From Bacteroidota bacterium (GTDB lineage: Bacteria > Bacteroidota > Bacteroidia > NS11-12g > UBA9320), in assembly GCA_018700895.1 (NCBI GenBank), contig JABIUV010000028.1, positions 1 to 60,015 of the forward strand: 60,015 nt of DNA. The letters are read 5' to 3'. The notes beneath the pieces are model-generated. The model made no database searches. It worked only from the letters and a program-made list of their open reading frames with translations, and was not told the DNA's origin. This document shows positions 9,351 to 17,898 of the stretch, in pieces; position 1 is the first letter of the stretch, and every line of letters starts with the position of its first letter. A program made the translations under genes and the position numbers.

Positions 9351-10190
9351 ATGAAAAAATTCACATCATTGTTAATGTTGTTATTTCTAATGACATTGAG
9401 TGTTCAAACTGTAGTAGCTCAAGACGAAGATACTTCAGGTGTAGTAGAGGCAGCAGCTGACTCAAGCAAAGTAGATTTAGCAGCGGCAGCGGATGCGGTA
9501 GCAACAGATGCTGATGCTCCAGCAGTAGAAGGAGCAGAAGCACCAGAAGAAAGCGGACTACAAGTAATCAAGAAGAAGTTTATAGAGGGAGATCCTTGGT
9601 TTATGCTTTTCCCGCTTATCTGTCTTATCTTAGGATTGGCAATAGCAATAGAGCGAATCATATCTCTTTTCTGGATGAGTATCAATACAGACAAGTTCGT
9701 AGCTCAGATAGAAGATGAAGTAGCAGCAGGCAACTTAGAAGGGGCTAAAGAAATATGCAGAAATACAAGAGGACCGATAGCAAGTATATTCTACCAAGGT
9801 TTGGATAGAGCTGATCAAGGTTCGATAGACGTTGTAGAGAAATCAGTAGTTAGCTACGGTTCTGTACAAATGGGTATCTTAGAAAAAGGACTTGTATGGT
9901 TATCGCTTTTCATCGCTCTTGCTCCTATGCTTGGGTTTATGGGTACGGTATTCGGTATGATCGAGGCATTTGATAGAATTGAGACAGCAGGAGATATCTC
10001 TCCAGCAGTAGTAGCAGGTGGTATTAAGATAGCACTTCTTACAACAGTTGCAGGTCTTATTGTAGCAATTATTCTTCAAATTTTTTATAATTTCATTACC
10101 TCTAAGATAGATGGTATAGTGAACAGAATGGAAGATGCATCTATCTCATTGATAGATATCTTAGTAAAAAACAAAGTAGTAAAAGCATAA
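9351..10190 (+). CDS. exbB: ExbB/TolQ/MotA family proton channel protein
   Basis: A 279-residue protein. A signal-peptide-like N-terminus (MKKF...VVAQ) is followed by an Ala/Asp-rich linker (about residues 28-65) and the MotA/TolQ/ExbB domain with three membrane helices: PWFMLFPLICLILGLAI, then SLFIALAPMLGFMGTVFGM, then IALLTTVAGLIVAIILQIF. It would form the proton-conducting core that energises TonB-dependent outer-membrane transport or a related motor. It leads a four-gene operon (1-6 base gaps) with a small membrane protein and two ExbD paralogues, ended by a strong terminator. Confidence 0.92.
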   Translation: MKKFTSLLMLLFLMTLSVQTVVAQDEDTSGVVEAAADSSKVDLAAAADAVATDADAPAVEGAEAPEESGLQVIKKKFIEGDPWFMLFPLICLILGLAIAIERIISLFWMSINTDKFVAQIEDEVAAGNLEGAKEICRNTRGPIASIFYQGLDRADQGSIDVVEKSVVSYGSVQMGILEKGLVWLSLFIALAPMLGFMGTVFGMIEAFDRIETAGDISPAVVAGGIKIALLTTVAGLIVAIILQIFYNFITSKIDGIVNRMEDASISLIDILVKNKVVKA

Positions 10191-10191
10191 T

Positions 10192-10605
10192 ATGGGAAGA
10201 ATTATAAGAATAATCTTCTATACAATCGTAGTGATTTTAACCATTGTCACTGTATTTTGGTTAGCTACGGATGTATATGGAGGAGCAGGTTTCGGCTTGA
10301 ACTTTGCACGAGTATTAACCATTATAGCGGCTCTTGGGGTAGTAATATCATCGGTACTGTATATGGTAAATTCGCTAAAGAACGCCGTGAAGCCCTTAAT
10401 CGGGTTTGGTTTAATTCTTCTAGTAGGAGTGATAAGCTTTTTTGTATCGCCAGGAGAAGTGCTTGATGAGTACATTGAGTTTGGAATAGAAACTGTTAAC
10501 CAGTCTAAAATAGTAGACGTAGGGATATACCTTACGCTAGTATTGAGTGCTGCCGCAGTCGTTATTACCTTGGTATCAGAAGGAATATCATTATTTAAAA
10601 ATTAA
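10192..10605 (+). CDS. Small four-helix membrane protein in exbB-exbD operon
   Basis: A 137-residue hydrophobic protein with four predicted membrane helices (about residues 5-26, 36-60, 68-87, 107-130) and no recognised catalytic motif. It begins one base after exbB and ends six bases before exbD, so it is almost certainly co-translated with them. An accessory subunit of the ExbB-ExbD motor is a reasonable inference from position only. Confidence 0.8.
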   Translation: MGRIIRIIFYTIVVILTIVTVFWLATDVYGGAGFGLNFARVLTIIAALGVVISSVLYMVNSLKNAVKPLIGFGLILLVGVISFFVSPGEVLDEYIEFGIETVNQSKIVDVGIYLTLVLSAAAVVITLVSEGISLFKN

Positions 10606-10611
10606 GGAAAC

Positions 10612-11166
10612 ATGGGAAGTAGAAGACGAGATATACCAGAAATTAATGCCGGCTCTATGGCCGATATCGCCTTCTTACTATTGGTTTTCTTTTTGGTAAC
10701 CACTACAATGGATATCCCAACGGGATTGCAAGTAGCGTTACCACCAATATCGGAAGAACCACCACCAGATAGTAAACAACGTAAGCGTGAAGTACTTGAG
10801 GTACTTGTAAACGCTGGCGACCAGCTACTCGTGGAAGGTGCTCCGCTCAGTATAGATAGATTACGTCAGAAAACAATGGATCACCTTACTAACGAAGGTA
10901 AAGATCCTACACTTTCTACTACGTCTACAAAGGCCGTCGTGTCTTTGAAGAATGATAGAGGAACGTCGTACGATATGTATGTACAAGTGTATAATGAGTT
11001 GACCGCTGCTTATAATGAGGTAAGAGATGAGTATTCGATGACAGAATTTGGAAAGGAATATAGCAAACTTGACCCTACTCGAGAAAAAGAGAAGATAAAG
11101 CAAGTGAAAGCTAAATACCCGAAAAAACTGTCAGAAGCAGAACCAGTAAGTTTAGGAGGAAATTAA
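10612..11166 (+). CDS. exbD: ExbD/TolR family protein (paralogue 2)
   Basis: A 184-residue single-pass membrane protein with N-terminal EINAGSMADIAFLLLVFFLV. Asp18 is the conserved intramembrane proton carrier. A Pro-rich linker (LPPISEEPPPD) leads to the periplasmic domain. It is the first of two adjacent ExbD genes, one base before the next start. Its membrane segment is almost identical to the separate ExbD gene beyond radA, suggesting duplication. Confidence 0.9.
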   Translation: MGSRRRDIPEINAGSMADIAFLLLVFFLVTTTMDIPTGLQVALPPISEEPPPDSKQRKREVLEVLVNAGDQLLVEGAPLSIDRLRQKTMDHLTNEGKDPTLSTTSTKAVVSLKNDRGTSYDMYVQVYNELTAAYNEVRDEYSMTEFGKEYSKLDPTREKEKIKQVKAKYPKKLSEAEPVSLGGN

Positions 11167-11167
11167 T

Positions 11168-11629
11168 ATGGCAAAATTTAAAAAAGACGGAGGAAGAGGC
11201 TTACCAGCTATCAATACATCGGCACTGCCAGACATTGTATTTATGCTCCTTTTCTTCTTTATGGTTGCAACTAAAATGAGAGACAGGGAAATGAAGGTGA
11301 GAACCCAACTTCCCCAAGCTACGGAAGTAGAAAAGTTAGAGAAAAAATCACGTTTGCACTACATCTTTGTAGGGCCACCGCTAGATGAAGCTCTAGGTAC
11401 TACTCCGCGTATACAATTAGACGACGCATTTGCTAAGGTAAATCAGATTCAAGAGTATATCACACTCAAAAATAGTCAGAAGGATGAAAAAGAGATTCCA
11501 TATATGACTACCTCACTGAAAGCAGACAAAGTAGTGAAGATGGGGATTATAACTGATATCAAGCAGGAACTAAGAGAAGTAAATGCATTGAAACTAAGTT
11601 ATACTGCATCCAAAGCTGTAGACAATTAA
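11168..11629 (+). CDS. ExbD/TolR family protein (paralogue 3)
   Basis: A 153-residue ExbD-like protein, more diverged than its neighbour. The membrane segment is INTSALPDIVFMLLFFFMVAT with the conserved aspartate at residue 22. A Lys/Arg-rich N-terminus would stay in the cytoplasm. It is the last gene of the exbB operon, directly before a perfect-stem terminator. Two different ExbD subunits beside one ExbB may form a hetero-oligomer. Confidence 0.9.
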   Translation: MAKFKKDGGRGLPAINTSALPDIVFMLLFFFMVATKMRDREMKVRTQLPQATEVEKLEKKSRLHYIFVGPPLDEALGTTPRIQLDDAFAKVNQIQEYITLKNSQKDEKEIPYMTTSLKADKVVKMGIITDIKQELREVNALKLSYTASKAVDN

Positions 11630-11656
11630 TTGAATTGATATAGAATATTACGATAG

Positions 11657-11685
11657 AAAAAAGAGAGCAATTGCTCTCTTTTTTT
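11657..11685 (+). terminator. Rho-independent terminator of the exbB operon
   Basis: AAAAAAGAGAGCAA followed directly by its complement TTGCTCTCTTTTTT and more T. It is a perfect 14-bp inverted repeat whose innermost bases form the loop. Confidence 0.9.
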
Positions 11686-11729
11686 GTTAATAGAGAGAAT
11701 AGCGATATTCTTTGCACAAGAACAACGGT

Positions 11730-12704
11730 ATGACCTCACCTTTAGCCTACATAAAATCACCCATAGAGCAAGAACTCAAAGTGTTTGAAGACCGCTTTAA
11801 GCAATCGGTGAAGAGTAAAGTGCCTTTGCTCGATACCATAATGGGCTATATCGTAAAACGTAAGGGGAAGCAAATGAGGCCCTTACTCGTACTGCATTGT
11901 GCCAAGCTTTTTGGAGAGATAAATGAGGCCACCTACCGCGGAGCAGCATTAGTAGAGTTACTGCATACGGCCACATTGGTACACGATGATGTGGTAGATG
12001 AGGCTAATATGCGTAGAGGTTTTTTCTCCATTAATGCACTTTGGAAAAATAAAGTGGCCGTACTCGTAGGTGATTATCTGCTTAGTAAAGGGCTGCTCTT
12101 GTCCCTTCGTAATAAGGATTTTAAGGCATTAGAGATCTTAAGCAGTGCCGTGGAGCAAATGAGTGAAGGTGAGCTACTCCAAATGGAGAAAGCTCGTAAA
12201 CTGGATATCACAGAACAGGTTTACTTTGATATAATTACCAAAAAAACAGCATCTTTGCTCGCAAGCTGTTGTGGCATAGGTGCTAATAGTACCAATCAAG
12301 ATGAGGATACACTCAACGACATCATTGCAATGGGCAATGCAGTAGGTATCGCTTTCCAGATTAAAGATGACCTTTTTGATTATGGCGATAACAAAGTGGG
12401 CAAACCTACTGGAATAGACATCATAGAGAAAAAGATGACACTTCCTCTTATTTATGCACTCAATACCGCTGCTAAAGAAAAGCGTAGAGCTGTCATACGT
12501 ATTATTAAAAAGGACAAGAAAACAAAAAAACAGGTAAACGAGGTTATAGCCTTTGTAAAAGAGATGGGCGGATTAGAGTATGCTCAAAAACGTATGCTAG
12601 AATACAAGGCAGATGCCGAAAAGCTATTAAGTGGCATCCCAGGCGATGGTGATACGTCTTATATTGCTGCTCTAATAGACTATGTAATAGAGCGTAAGAA
12701 GTAA
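11730..12704 (+). CDS. Polyprenyl (octaprenyl-type) diphosphate synthase
   Basis: A 324-residue all-alpha trans-isoprenyl diphosphate synthase. The first Asp-rich motif is DDVVD at 86-90 in LLHTATLVHDDVVDEA. The second is QIKDDLFDYGD, with GKPTGIDIIEKKMTLPLI after it. It elongates farnesyl or geranylgeranyl diphosphate to the long side chain of menaquinone. The ATG is preferred to an upstream TTG because that TTG falls inside a promoter-like TATTCTTTG (11706-11714). The product would feed the menaquinone pathway, to which menB (32.4 kb) also belongs. Confidence 0.92.
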   Translation: MTSPLAYIKSPIEQELKVFEDRFKQSVKSKVPLLDTIMGYIVKRKGKQMRPLLVLHCAKLFGEINEATYRGAALVELLHTATLVHDDVVDEANMRRGFFSINALWKNKVAVLVGDYLLSKGLLLSLRNKDFKALEILSSAVEQMSEGELLQMEKARKLDITEQVYFDIITKKTASLLASCCGIGANSTNQDEDTLNDIIAMGNAVGIAFQIKDDLFDYGDNKVGKPTGIDIIEKKMTLPLIYALNTAAKEKRRAVIRIIKKDKKTKKQVNEVIAFVKEMGGLEYAQKRMLEYKADAEKLLSGIPGDGDTSYIAALIDYVIERKK

Positions 12705-12709
12705 AGTTC

Positions 12710-14347
12710 TTACTCTACCATTCCTAATACATCAAGTCCTTGCTCAAAAACTACGTCTACAGGTATGCCTGCAGTGCTTAATCTGTCAAGGTCAGCTTGA
12801 AGTGCTTCGGCTACGTTTCCATCTTTTTTCATAAGAGCTATTACTCCTTCTTTGTTACCATCTCCTTGCAAGCGAAGGATTAAAGCCGAAAGCCCAGCTA
12901 TGGCATCTTTCATTTTATCCATATTTACAGCGTAGGTGCCATCCTCATTTCTAGTGAATGCCTCTTGTTGATTGAAGTAGTTAAAACGGAGCATATTAGC
13001 CTTACCGTGTGCACTACTAGCTCCAAATCTTACGGAACGGAATATACCTGCCAAGAATGTTACATAATAATCCATCATTTCGCCTTCTTGCAGTAATCCT
13101 TGCTCTTTGAGCTGTGTGACCATATAAAGACCTAGGACATCTGCTTTGCCCTCTTCTAACGCACTAAACTGCTCACCTAAAGCTTGGCGTACCATTCCTT
13201 TACCATTTATAGTTTCTTTTATGCCAAGTCCGTGGGCCACCTCGTGAAACATTGTATTGCTAAAAAATGCGTTGAACGTGATGTGCTTGCGTTGTTCTTC
13301 GGATATTAGGATATCAGATATAGGCAGCAATATATGGTCAAACTTAGCTTTCATGGCATTTTTGAGTTGACTACGGCGTGTACCATATTCCAATTGTAGT
13401 CGCTCGTCATTGGGTAGGTTTACGGCAATTGTTTTACTCCCTGCATTACAATCTCCTGCATAAAATATAACATCATATGCATTGAGCTGTGCCCCGTCAC
13501 TATTAGGTGTTTCGGCTTTGTACTCATCGGCTACCGGCAGGTTGGCTTGCAGTTGAGGTAAGTAGCTAGCGTATTTTTCTAGTTTTGCACTCCAGCTTTT
13601 ATCTTTTACGAGGATGTATGCCTCGTAAGCGGTACGGTAATTATACAGCTTATCTTCATAGTTTTCGGTAGGACCTACTATGATATCAAGGGTATTGTTT
13701 TTCATATTTATCCAAGCAATGTCACTAGCATCATATCTATTACTAAGGAGTGCTTTCGCCCTAAGCTCCAGATAATTTTTCAACTCACCATCCTCACAAA
13801 TTTCAGCAGCCTGCATCAAGTGACCACTAGCTTTTTCCAGTTGTGGTCTAAAAAACTCATTGTACGCAATAGTATATAGCTTGCCCATACTGTCTCTACG
13901 TACCATACTGTATTGGTCTTTTTCATCAGGTAATCCTAGTTCTTCAAACTCTTCTTTGGTGATATCTACAGGGTAAATATTGGATCCCGCAGGTTTGGTT
14001 TCTACATTGTCTAAGAAAGGTTTGTCGTTATCCAATCGGTCCCAAGGGCCGTAGTTGATACGGGCGAATTCTCTTAGTTGTGGATTTGGGATAGAGCTTA
14101 ATAGCTGCTCCTTGTCACCGTACGCTTGTATCCAAAAAAGTTCATTCATTACGTCGGCTGCAGCAAATAGATGAGGCAACATTTGTTTTTCACTTTCGGT
14201 AAGTTGAGAAAGGTCAGTAGTCAGTTTTACAGGGATGTATGTTGTAAGACCTTCTATGTAATCTGCAGCAGATTCTTCTTCGGGACCTTGGCTACAGGCG
14301 GCCAACAAGGTTACTAATATGAATAGGTATGAGGATAGTTTAAGCAT
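12710..14347 (-). CDS. M49-type (dipeptidyl peptidase III-like) zinc peptidase lipoprotein
   Basis: A 545-residue lipoprotein: signal peptide with lipobox LAAC (Cys18), then a domain related to peptidase family M49. The zinc site is His368-Glu-Val-Ala-His372 followed by Gly-Leu-Gly. The second motif LEEGKADVLG (Glu398/Glu399) supplies the third ligand. Animal and yeast DPP III has a longer HExxGH motif, whereas a plain HExxH form is known in plant and bacterial members of the family. It probably trims peptides at the periplasmic or outer-membrane face. It ends five bases from the convergent polyprenyl synthase gene. Confidence 0.85.
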   Translation of the reverse strand: MLKLSSYLFILVTLLAACSQGPEEESAADYIEGLTTYIPVKLTTDLSQLTESEKQMLPHLFAAADVMNELFWIQAYGDKEQLLSSIPNPQLREFARINYGPWDRLDNDKPFLDNVETKPAGSNIYPVDITKEEFEELGLPDEKDQYSMVRRDSMGKLYTIAYNEFFRPQLEKASGHLMQAAEICEDGELKNYLELRAKALLSNRYDASDIAWINMKNNTLDIIVGPTENYEDKLYNYRTAYEAYILVKDKSWSAKLEKYASYLPQLQANLPVADEYKAETPNSDGAQLNAYDVIFYAGDCNAGSKTIAVNLPNDERLQLEYGTRRSQLKNAMKAKFDHILLPISDILISEEQRKHITFNAFFSNTMFHEVAHGLGIKETINGKGMVRQALGEQFSALEEGKADVLGLYMVTQLKEQGLLQEGEMMDYYVTFLAGIFRSVRFGASSAHGKANMLRFNYFNQQEAFTRNEDGTYAVNMDKMKDAIAGLSALILRLQGDGNKEGVIALMKKDGNVAEALQADLDRLSTAGIPVDVVFEQGLDVLGMVE

Positions 14348-14403
14348 AATGCGATATTACTAAAATAATGAGAGACCTTTACAAAGTGGCGAGTGCATTC
14401 TTC

Positions 14404-14411
14404 TAAATTTG
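14404..14411 (+). promoter_or_regulatory. -7 box for the YbaB-like gene
   Basis: TAAATTTG matches TAnnTTTG exactly, 18 bases before the ATG. Confidence 0.45.
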
Positions 14412-14429
14412 CAAGTAAATATTATAGAA

Positions 14430-14726
14430 ATGCTAGGTTTAGGAAAAATAAAGGAAGCGAAAGAGAAAGCAGAGAAGTTAAAAGTAAAATTAGCTGCGAT
14501 GGACTTTGAGGGATGGTCATATAACAATAAGGTCAGCATAAAGTGTACGGGAGATAAGCGTTTTCATTCGCTTGAAATAGACGATAGCATCTTCAAAATA
14601 AGAAGCAGAGAAGAGGTGCAAGACATGATACTAGAAGCAATAGACCGAGCTCAGATGCAGGCGGACAATACCATTAAGGACGAAATGGCGGCTATTATGC
14701 CCAACATACCGGGTATGGGCCTATAG
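14430..14726 (+). CDS. YbaB/EbfC family nucleoid-associated protein
   Basis: A 98-residue protein with an N-terminal helix rich in Lys/Glu (GKIKEAKEKAEKLK), a central beta region and a C-terminal helix (MILEAIDRAQMQADNTIKDEM) ending in the Met/Pro/Gly-rich tail usual for YbaB/EbfC. These small dimers bind DNA and the ATG fits family length. An upstream in-frame TTG lies within the promoter box and is rejected. Its 3' end overlaps the convergent outer-membrane gene by 6 bases. Confidence 0.85.
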   Translation: MLGLGKIKEAKEKAEKLKVKLAAMDFEGWSYNNKVSIKCTGDKRFHSLEIDDSIFKIRSREEVQDMILEAIDRAQMQADNTIKDEMAAIMPNIPGMGL

Positions 14727-15341
14727 TCTGAAATTTAATCCTAGTGTAATTATAGCGGGTGCTCCAGTGGCTAATTCAAAATTTAAGGCAAGTTCATCGG
14801 TCATATAATAACGCCCGCCAATAGGTATCAATGAAATGGCTGGCCTGCCTGCCCCTAGGTTACTAAGAACATCAATATTGGAGTCTTCTACATCAAAGTT
14901 GCCTTGCCAAAAAATGAATCCAGCACGAACACCTGAATATAATTCTAACTGCTCATTATCCATATTATAATGGTACTTAGGAGTAATGCCTAGGTACAAT
15001 CGGTTCAGGTTTATGTCTACATTTCGTGTGGTTAATAAAGTATCCCCTATGTTTACAGACCTGCTATTAATATCAGCATTAAAATGTTGAATGCCAAACA
15101 TAGCTCCAATAGAAAAATTGGATGAAATACCATAGTCGAACATAGCTCCAAACACAGGTAGGTTACTACCTCCATAAAAATCCGTATTCGCAGAGTCGTT
15201 TACGGTAATATTGGAAGCAAGCCGATAGGCAAACCCCGTGGTACTAAATCCAGTGTAGACACCGATAACTTTTTCATCTTGACCTTGGCCAAAGGAGGTA
15301 TAAGATAAGGATGCGAGTAGTATTATAATTATATTTTTCAT
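14721..15341 (-). CDS. Outer-membrane beta-barrel protein, uncharacterised
   Basis: A 206-residue protein with a cleavable signal peptide (MKNIIIILLASLSYTSFGQ) and alternating hydrophobic beta-strand pattern ending in GLNFRL, with a terminal strand typical of outer-membrane barrels. No specific family is recognised. It follows the alkyltransferase-like gene by 6 bases on the same strand, so the two may share a transcript. Confidence 0.75.
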   Translation of the reverse strand: MKNIIIILLASLSYTSFGQGQDEKVIGVYTGFSTTGFAYRLASNITVNDSANTDFYGGSNLPVFGAMFDYGISSNFSIGAMFGIQHFNADINSRSVNIGDTLLTTRNVDINLNRLYLGITPKYHYNMDNEQLELYSGVRAGFIFWQGNFDVEDSNIDVLSNLGAGRPAISLIPIGGRYYMTDELALNFELATGAPAIITLGLNFRL

Positions 15342-15347
15342 GGCTGT

Positions 15348-15686
15348 TTATATTTTTAACGCTTCTTGCGGTTCCCAAAAGTGTGCTTTAAAATCAACAA
15401 TTTGGTCATTTTCTATTACAATTCCTTCTTTTTCTAGTAGCTCCTGCATTCTACAAGGAGGATTAAAATGGCCTTTCCCAGTTAAAAGTCCGTTGCGATT
15501 GACAACACGGTGTGCTGGCACGGGAGGTGCTTGTTCTTGGGCATTATTCATCGCCCAGCCTACCATTCGTGCTGACCTTGCAGCACCTAGGTAAGTGCCT
15601 ATAGCACCATACGAAGTAACCATACCAGGGGGTATTAATCGGGCAACGGCATATACATCTTGAAAAAAATCTGATTTATCAGGCAT
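15348..15686 (-). CDS. Alkyltransferase-like protein (MGMT family without catalytic Cys)
   Basis: A 112-residue protein matching the DNA-binding domain of O6-methylguanine-DNA methyltransferase (PPGMVTSYGAIG, ARMVGWAMNN). The active-site signature PCHR(V/I) reads PAHRV here, so the methyl-accepting cysteine is replaced by alanine. Such alkyltransferase-like proteins cannot demethylate. They bind alkylated guanine and hand it to nucleotide excision repair. The C-terminal LLTGKGHF segment is also typical. Function is inferred from family behaviour. Confidence 0.9.
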   Translation of the reverse strand: MPDKSDFFQDVYAVARLIPPGMVTSYGAIGTYLGAARSARMVGWAMNNAQEQAPPVPAHRVVNRNGLLTGKGHFNPPCRMQELLEKEGIVIENDQIVDFKAHFWEPQEALKI

Positions 15687-15730
15687 TATATTTGTTAAAT
15701 AATAAGAAGTATGAGCAACAAAACTAAAGC

Positions 15731-15758
15731 TTGTTGCGTCTTACAGCTGTTATATTTG
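15731..15758 (+). promoter_or_regulatory. Complete Bacteroidota promoter (TTG-N17-TATATTTG)
   Basis: A -33 TTG at 15731-15733 and an exact -7 box TATATTTG at 15751-15758 with a 17-base spacer, inside the accepted 17-23 range. It precedes the thioredoxin-fold gene by 40 bases. Confidence 0.65.
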
Positions 15759-15798
15759 TACAATCCTTAAGAAAAATATTAATCATTAACATATTTAC

Positions 15799-17238
15799 AT
15801 GATCAGAAAAATCTTTACTCTACTTGGCTTTTTATTTTGCATTGTTACGTACGCTCAGTACGACATCACGGTTAAAATTGATGGATTAACTTGTGAAGAT
15901 GAGCTACTATTGGCCAACCACTTTGGTGATAAGCAATATTTGAAAGACACCTCAGAATGCATTGATGGTGTAGTTCACTTTCGTGGAGAAGAGACCTTAG
16001 AGTCAGGTGTATACTTAATTATACTACCAAAAAAAACGTGGTATGAGGTTTTAATCTCTGAAGATGAAGACCAAACTAAGTATTCATTCCAAGCGGATAC
16101 ATCTCTAAATCCTGAGAATATGAAAGTTAGTGGTTCAAAGGAGAATGAACTTTTCCTGGCGTTCAACTTATTTGCAAGAGAGCAGAGTAAAATTGCCAAG
16201 GGGATAAACGAAAAAATGCAGGCTGCAACGGATGAGGATGAAAAAGCTAAGCTAAAAAAGAAACTATATGAACCTGGAGAGAGAGTAGCAGAGAAACGTC
16301 AAGAAATTGCGAAGAGCCATCCTATGTTATTCATAGGCAAACTTTATAATGCTATGGGAGATGTTAATTTGCCAGAAACACCAAGTTCCATTACAGAAGA
16401 AGATGATATAAAAACGTGGCAGTATTTGTGGCTTCGCAATCACTATTGGGATAATGTAGACCTGGAAGAAGATGGATTGGTAAGATCACCAGTATTTCAT
16501 AGTAAACTAAAAGGTTACTTTGATAGCTACATGCCTCCGTTAGCAGATACTGCAATTATGATGGCTGATGACCTTATTAATCGTATAGAAAAATCGGGAA
16601 GCAAAGAGCAGTACAAGTATTCAGTACATTATCTTCTTGGTTATTTTGAGGACGCGAAGTACATGTGTTTTGACAAAGCTGTATGGCACATGGCCAAAAA
16701 TTACTATTGTGCAGGAAAAGCATGGTGGAGTGACTCTTCATACGTAGCCAAAATGTGTGAAGAAAGTGCGAAGATGGAGCCGACACTGTGCGAGATGCTT
16801 GCCCCTGAGCTTGTAATGCCAGATACCAGCTTGAGACAGAGAGTTACAATGTCGGCTATTGATAAGCCTGTAACGGTACTTATTTTTTGGGATATAAATT
16901 GTGGACATTGTAAAAAAGAGATGCCAATCGTAAGCAGACAGTATGATAGTATGACCAACAAATATCATGAGATTTATGCGGTATATACACAAGGAGATTG
17001 GGAAGGATGGAAAAAAAGAGTGAAAGAAGAAGGGTATAAATTTATTAATGTTGCCAATGCATTTGGTGAAGATAAATTTCGCAATAAGTATAACATCAGA
17101 ACTACTCCTCAGATTTTTATACTAGACAAGGATAAGAATATACGATTCAAGAAAATAGGTGCAAAGGATATACCAGGGACCGTACAATACTTGTTAGAAG
17201 AGCAAGGCGTAGTGCCTAAGAAAGAGAAGTCAGAGTAA
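15799..17238 (+). CDS. Secreted thioredoxin-fold protein (TlpA-like, CGHC) with DUF4369-like N-terminus
   Basis: A 479-residue exported protein: signal peptide (ending TYAQ), an N-terminal DUF4369-like beta domain, a long helical region resembling DUF5106, and a C-terminal thioredoxin/TlpA domain with active site Cys368-Gly-His-Cys371 and the cis-Pro segment RTTPQIFIL. It should act as a periplasmic or outer-membrane thiol-disulfide oxidoreductase. This architecture is common in Bacteroidota. It is a single gene with its own promoter, convergent with the next. Confidence 0.86.
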   Translation: MIRKIFTLLGFLFCIVTYAQYDITVKIDGLTCEDELLLANHFGDKQYLKDTSECIDGVVHFRGEETLESGVYLIILPKKTWYEVLISEDEDQTKYSFQADTSLNPENMKVSGSKENELFLAFNLFAREQSKIAKGINEKMQAATDEDEKAKLKKKLYEPGERVAEKRQEIAKSHPMLFIGKLYNAMGDVNLPETPSSITEEDDIKTWQYLWLRNHYWDNVDLEEDGLVRSPVFHSKLKGYFDSYMPPLADTAIMMADDLINRIEKSGSKEQYKYSVHYLLGYFEDAKYMCFDKAVWHMAKNYYCAGKAWWSDSSYVAKMCEESAKMEPTLCEMLAPELVMPDTSLRQRVTMSAIDKPVTVLIFWDINCGHCKKEMPIVSRQYDSMTNKYHEIYAVYTQGDWEGWKKRVKEEGYKFINVANAFGEDKFRNKYNIRTTPQIFILDKDKNIRFKKIGAKDIPGTVQYLLEEQGVVPKKEKSE

Positions 17239-17241
17239 TTG

Positions 17242-17883
17242 TCACCTTACCTTCTCCTTTAGCTCTTGATACAGCGGAGCTATGAGCACAGACAAACCTA
17301 TATTGTAGTAAGGAGAACTAAGGCGTCTGGATTCTTTCGGCCCAATATTGATTCGATAGCCGGTACCTGCTTTTATCCCGACACAAGGAACAATTGCAAA
17401 GTGGGCATTTATTCCAGTTTCTAAAGGTGATACGCCAAATTTTTCTGTGCGTATGTGGTCCTCATTCAGCGTCGTATAGTTATACTTTATTGTTCCCAAA
17501 CCTAGTTGTACAGGAATACTTAGGCTTAGTCTGTCTCTTTCATAAAAGTCATATTCTACCCCTAAACTAAAATAAGCAGTATTAGTAGTACGGTAAACAG
17601 AATCCTCACTAAAATCTGAACGATTGGTCAACAGTGTTTTGTCAGCCCTACCAAAGCCATAAACTCCTGCATAGAATTTTACTTTTTCTTCAAAATCTAG
17701 ACCCCCTACTAGACCAAACAATTTAGTTTTTTCGGATAGAATAAAGGTGTTTCTGTTGTGAAATCCTACAAACACTTTGTATTCTCCTCTAAGTGCGTGT
17801 GAGATAGAATACAAAACATTGGTTTGTGACCAACAGACTTGGTGAAGAGCAGATGCGAGAGTTATGAGGAGGATTTTTCTCAT
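17242..17883 (-). CDS. Outer-membrane beta-barrel protein, uncharacterised
   Basis: A 213-residue protein with signal peptide (MRKILLITLASALHQVCWSQ) followed by alternating polar/hydrophobic strands (VEYDFYERDRLSLSIPVQLG, KAGTGYRINIG). No enzymatic motif is seen. It is co-directional with the MarC-family gene upstream, 15 bases away. Confidence 0.7.
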   Translation of the reverse strand: MRKILLITLASALHQVCWSQTNVLYSISHALRGEYKVFVGFHNRNTFILSEKTKLFGLVGGLDFEEKVKFYAGVYGFGRADKTLLTNRSDFSEDSVYRTTNTAYFSLGVEYDFYERDRLSLSIPVQLGLGTIKYNYTTLNEDHIRTEKFGVSPLETGINAHFAIVPCVGIKAGTGYRINIGPKESRRLSSPYYNIGLSVLIAPLYQELKEKVR

Positions 17884-17898
17884 CGACCTTAATTTGTA

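Noticed and set aside
9361-9694. Minus-strand frames rich in Leu or in Ala/Ser opposite the start of exbB
   Set aside because: They arise from the Ala/Asp-rich linker codons of exbB and are not independent genes.
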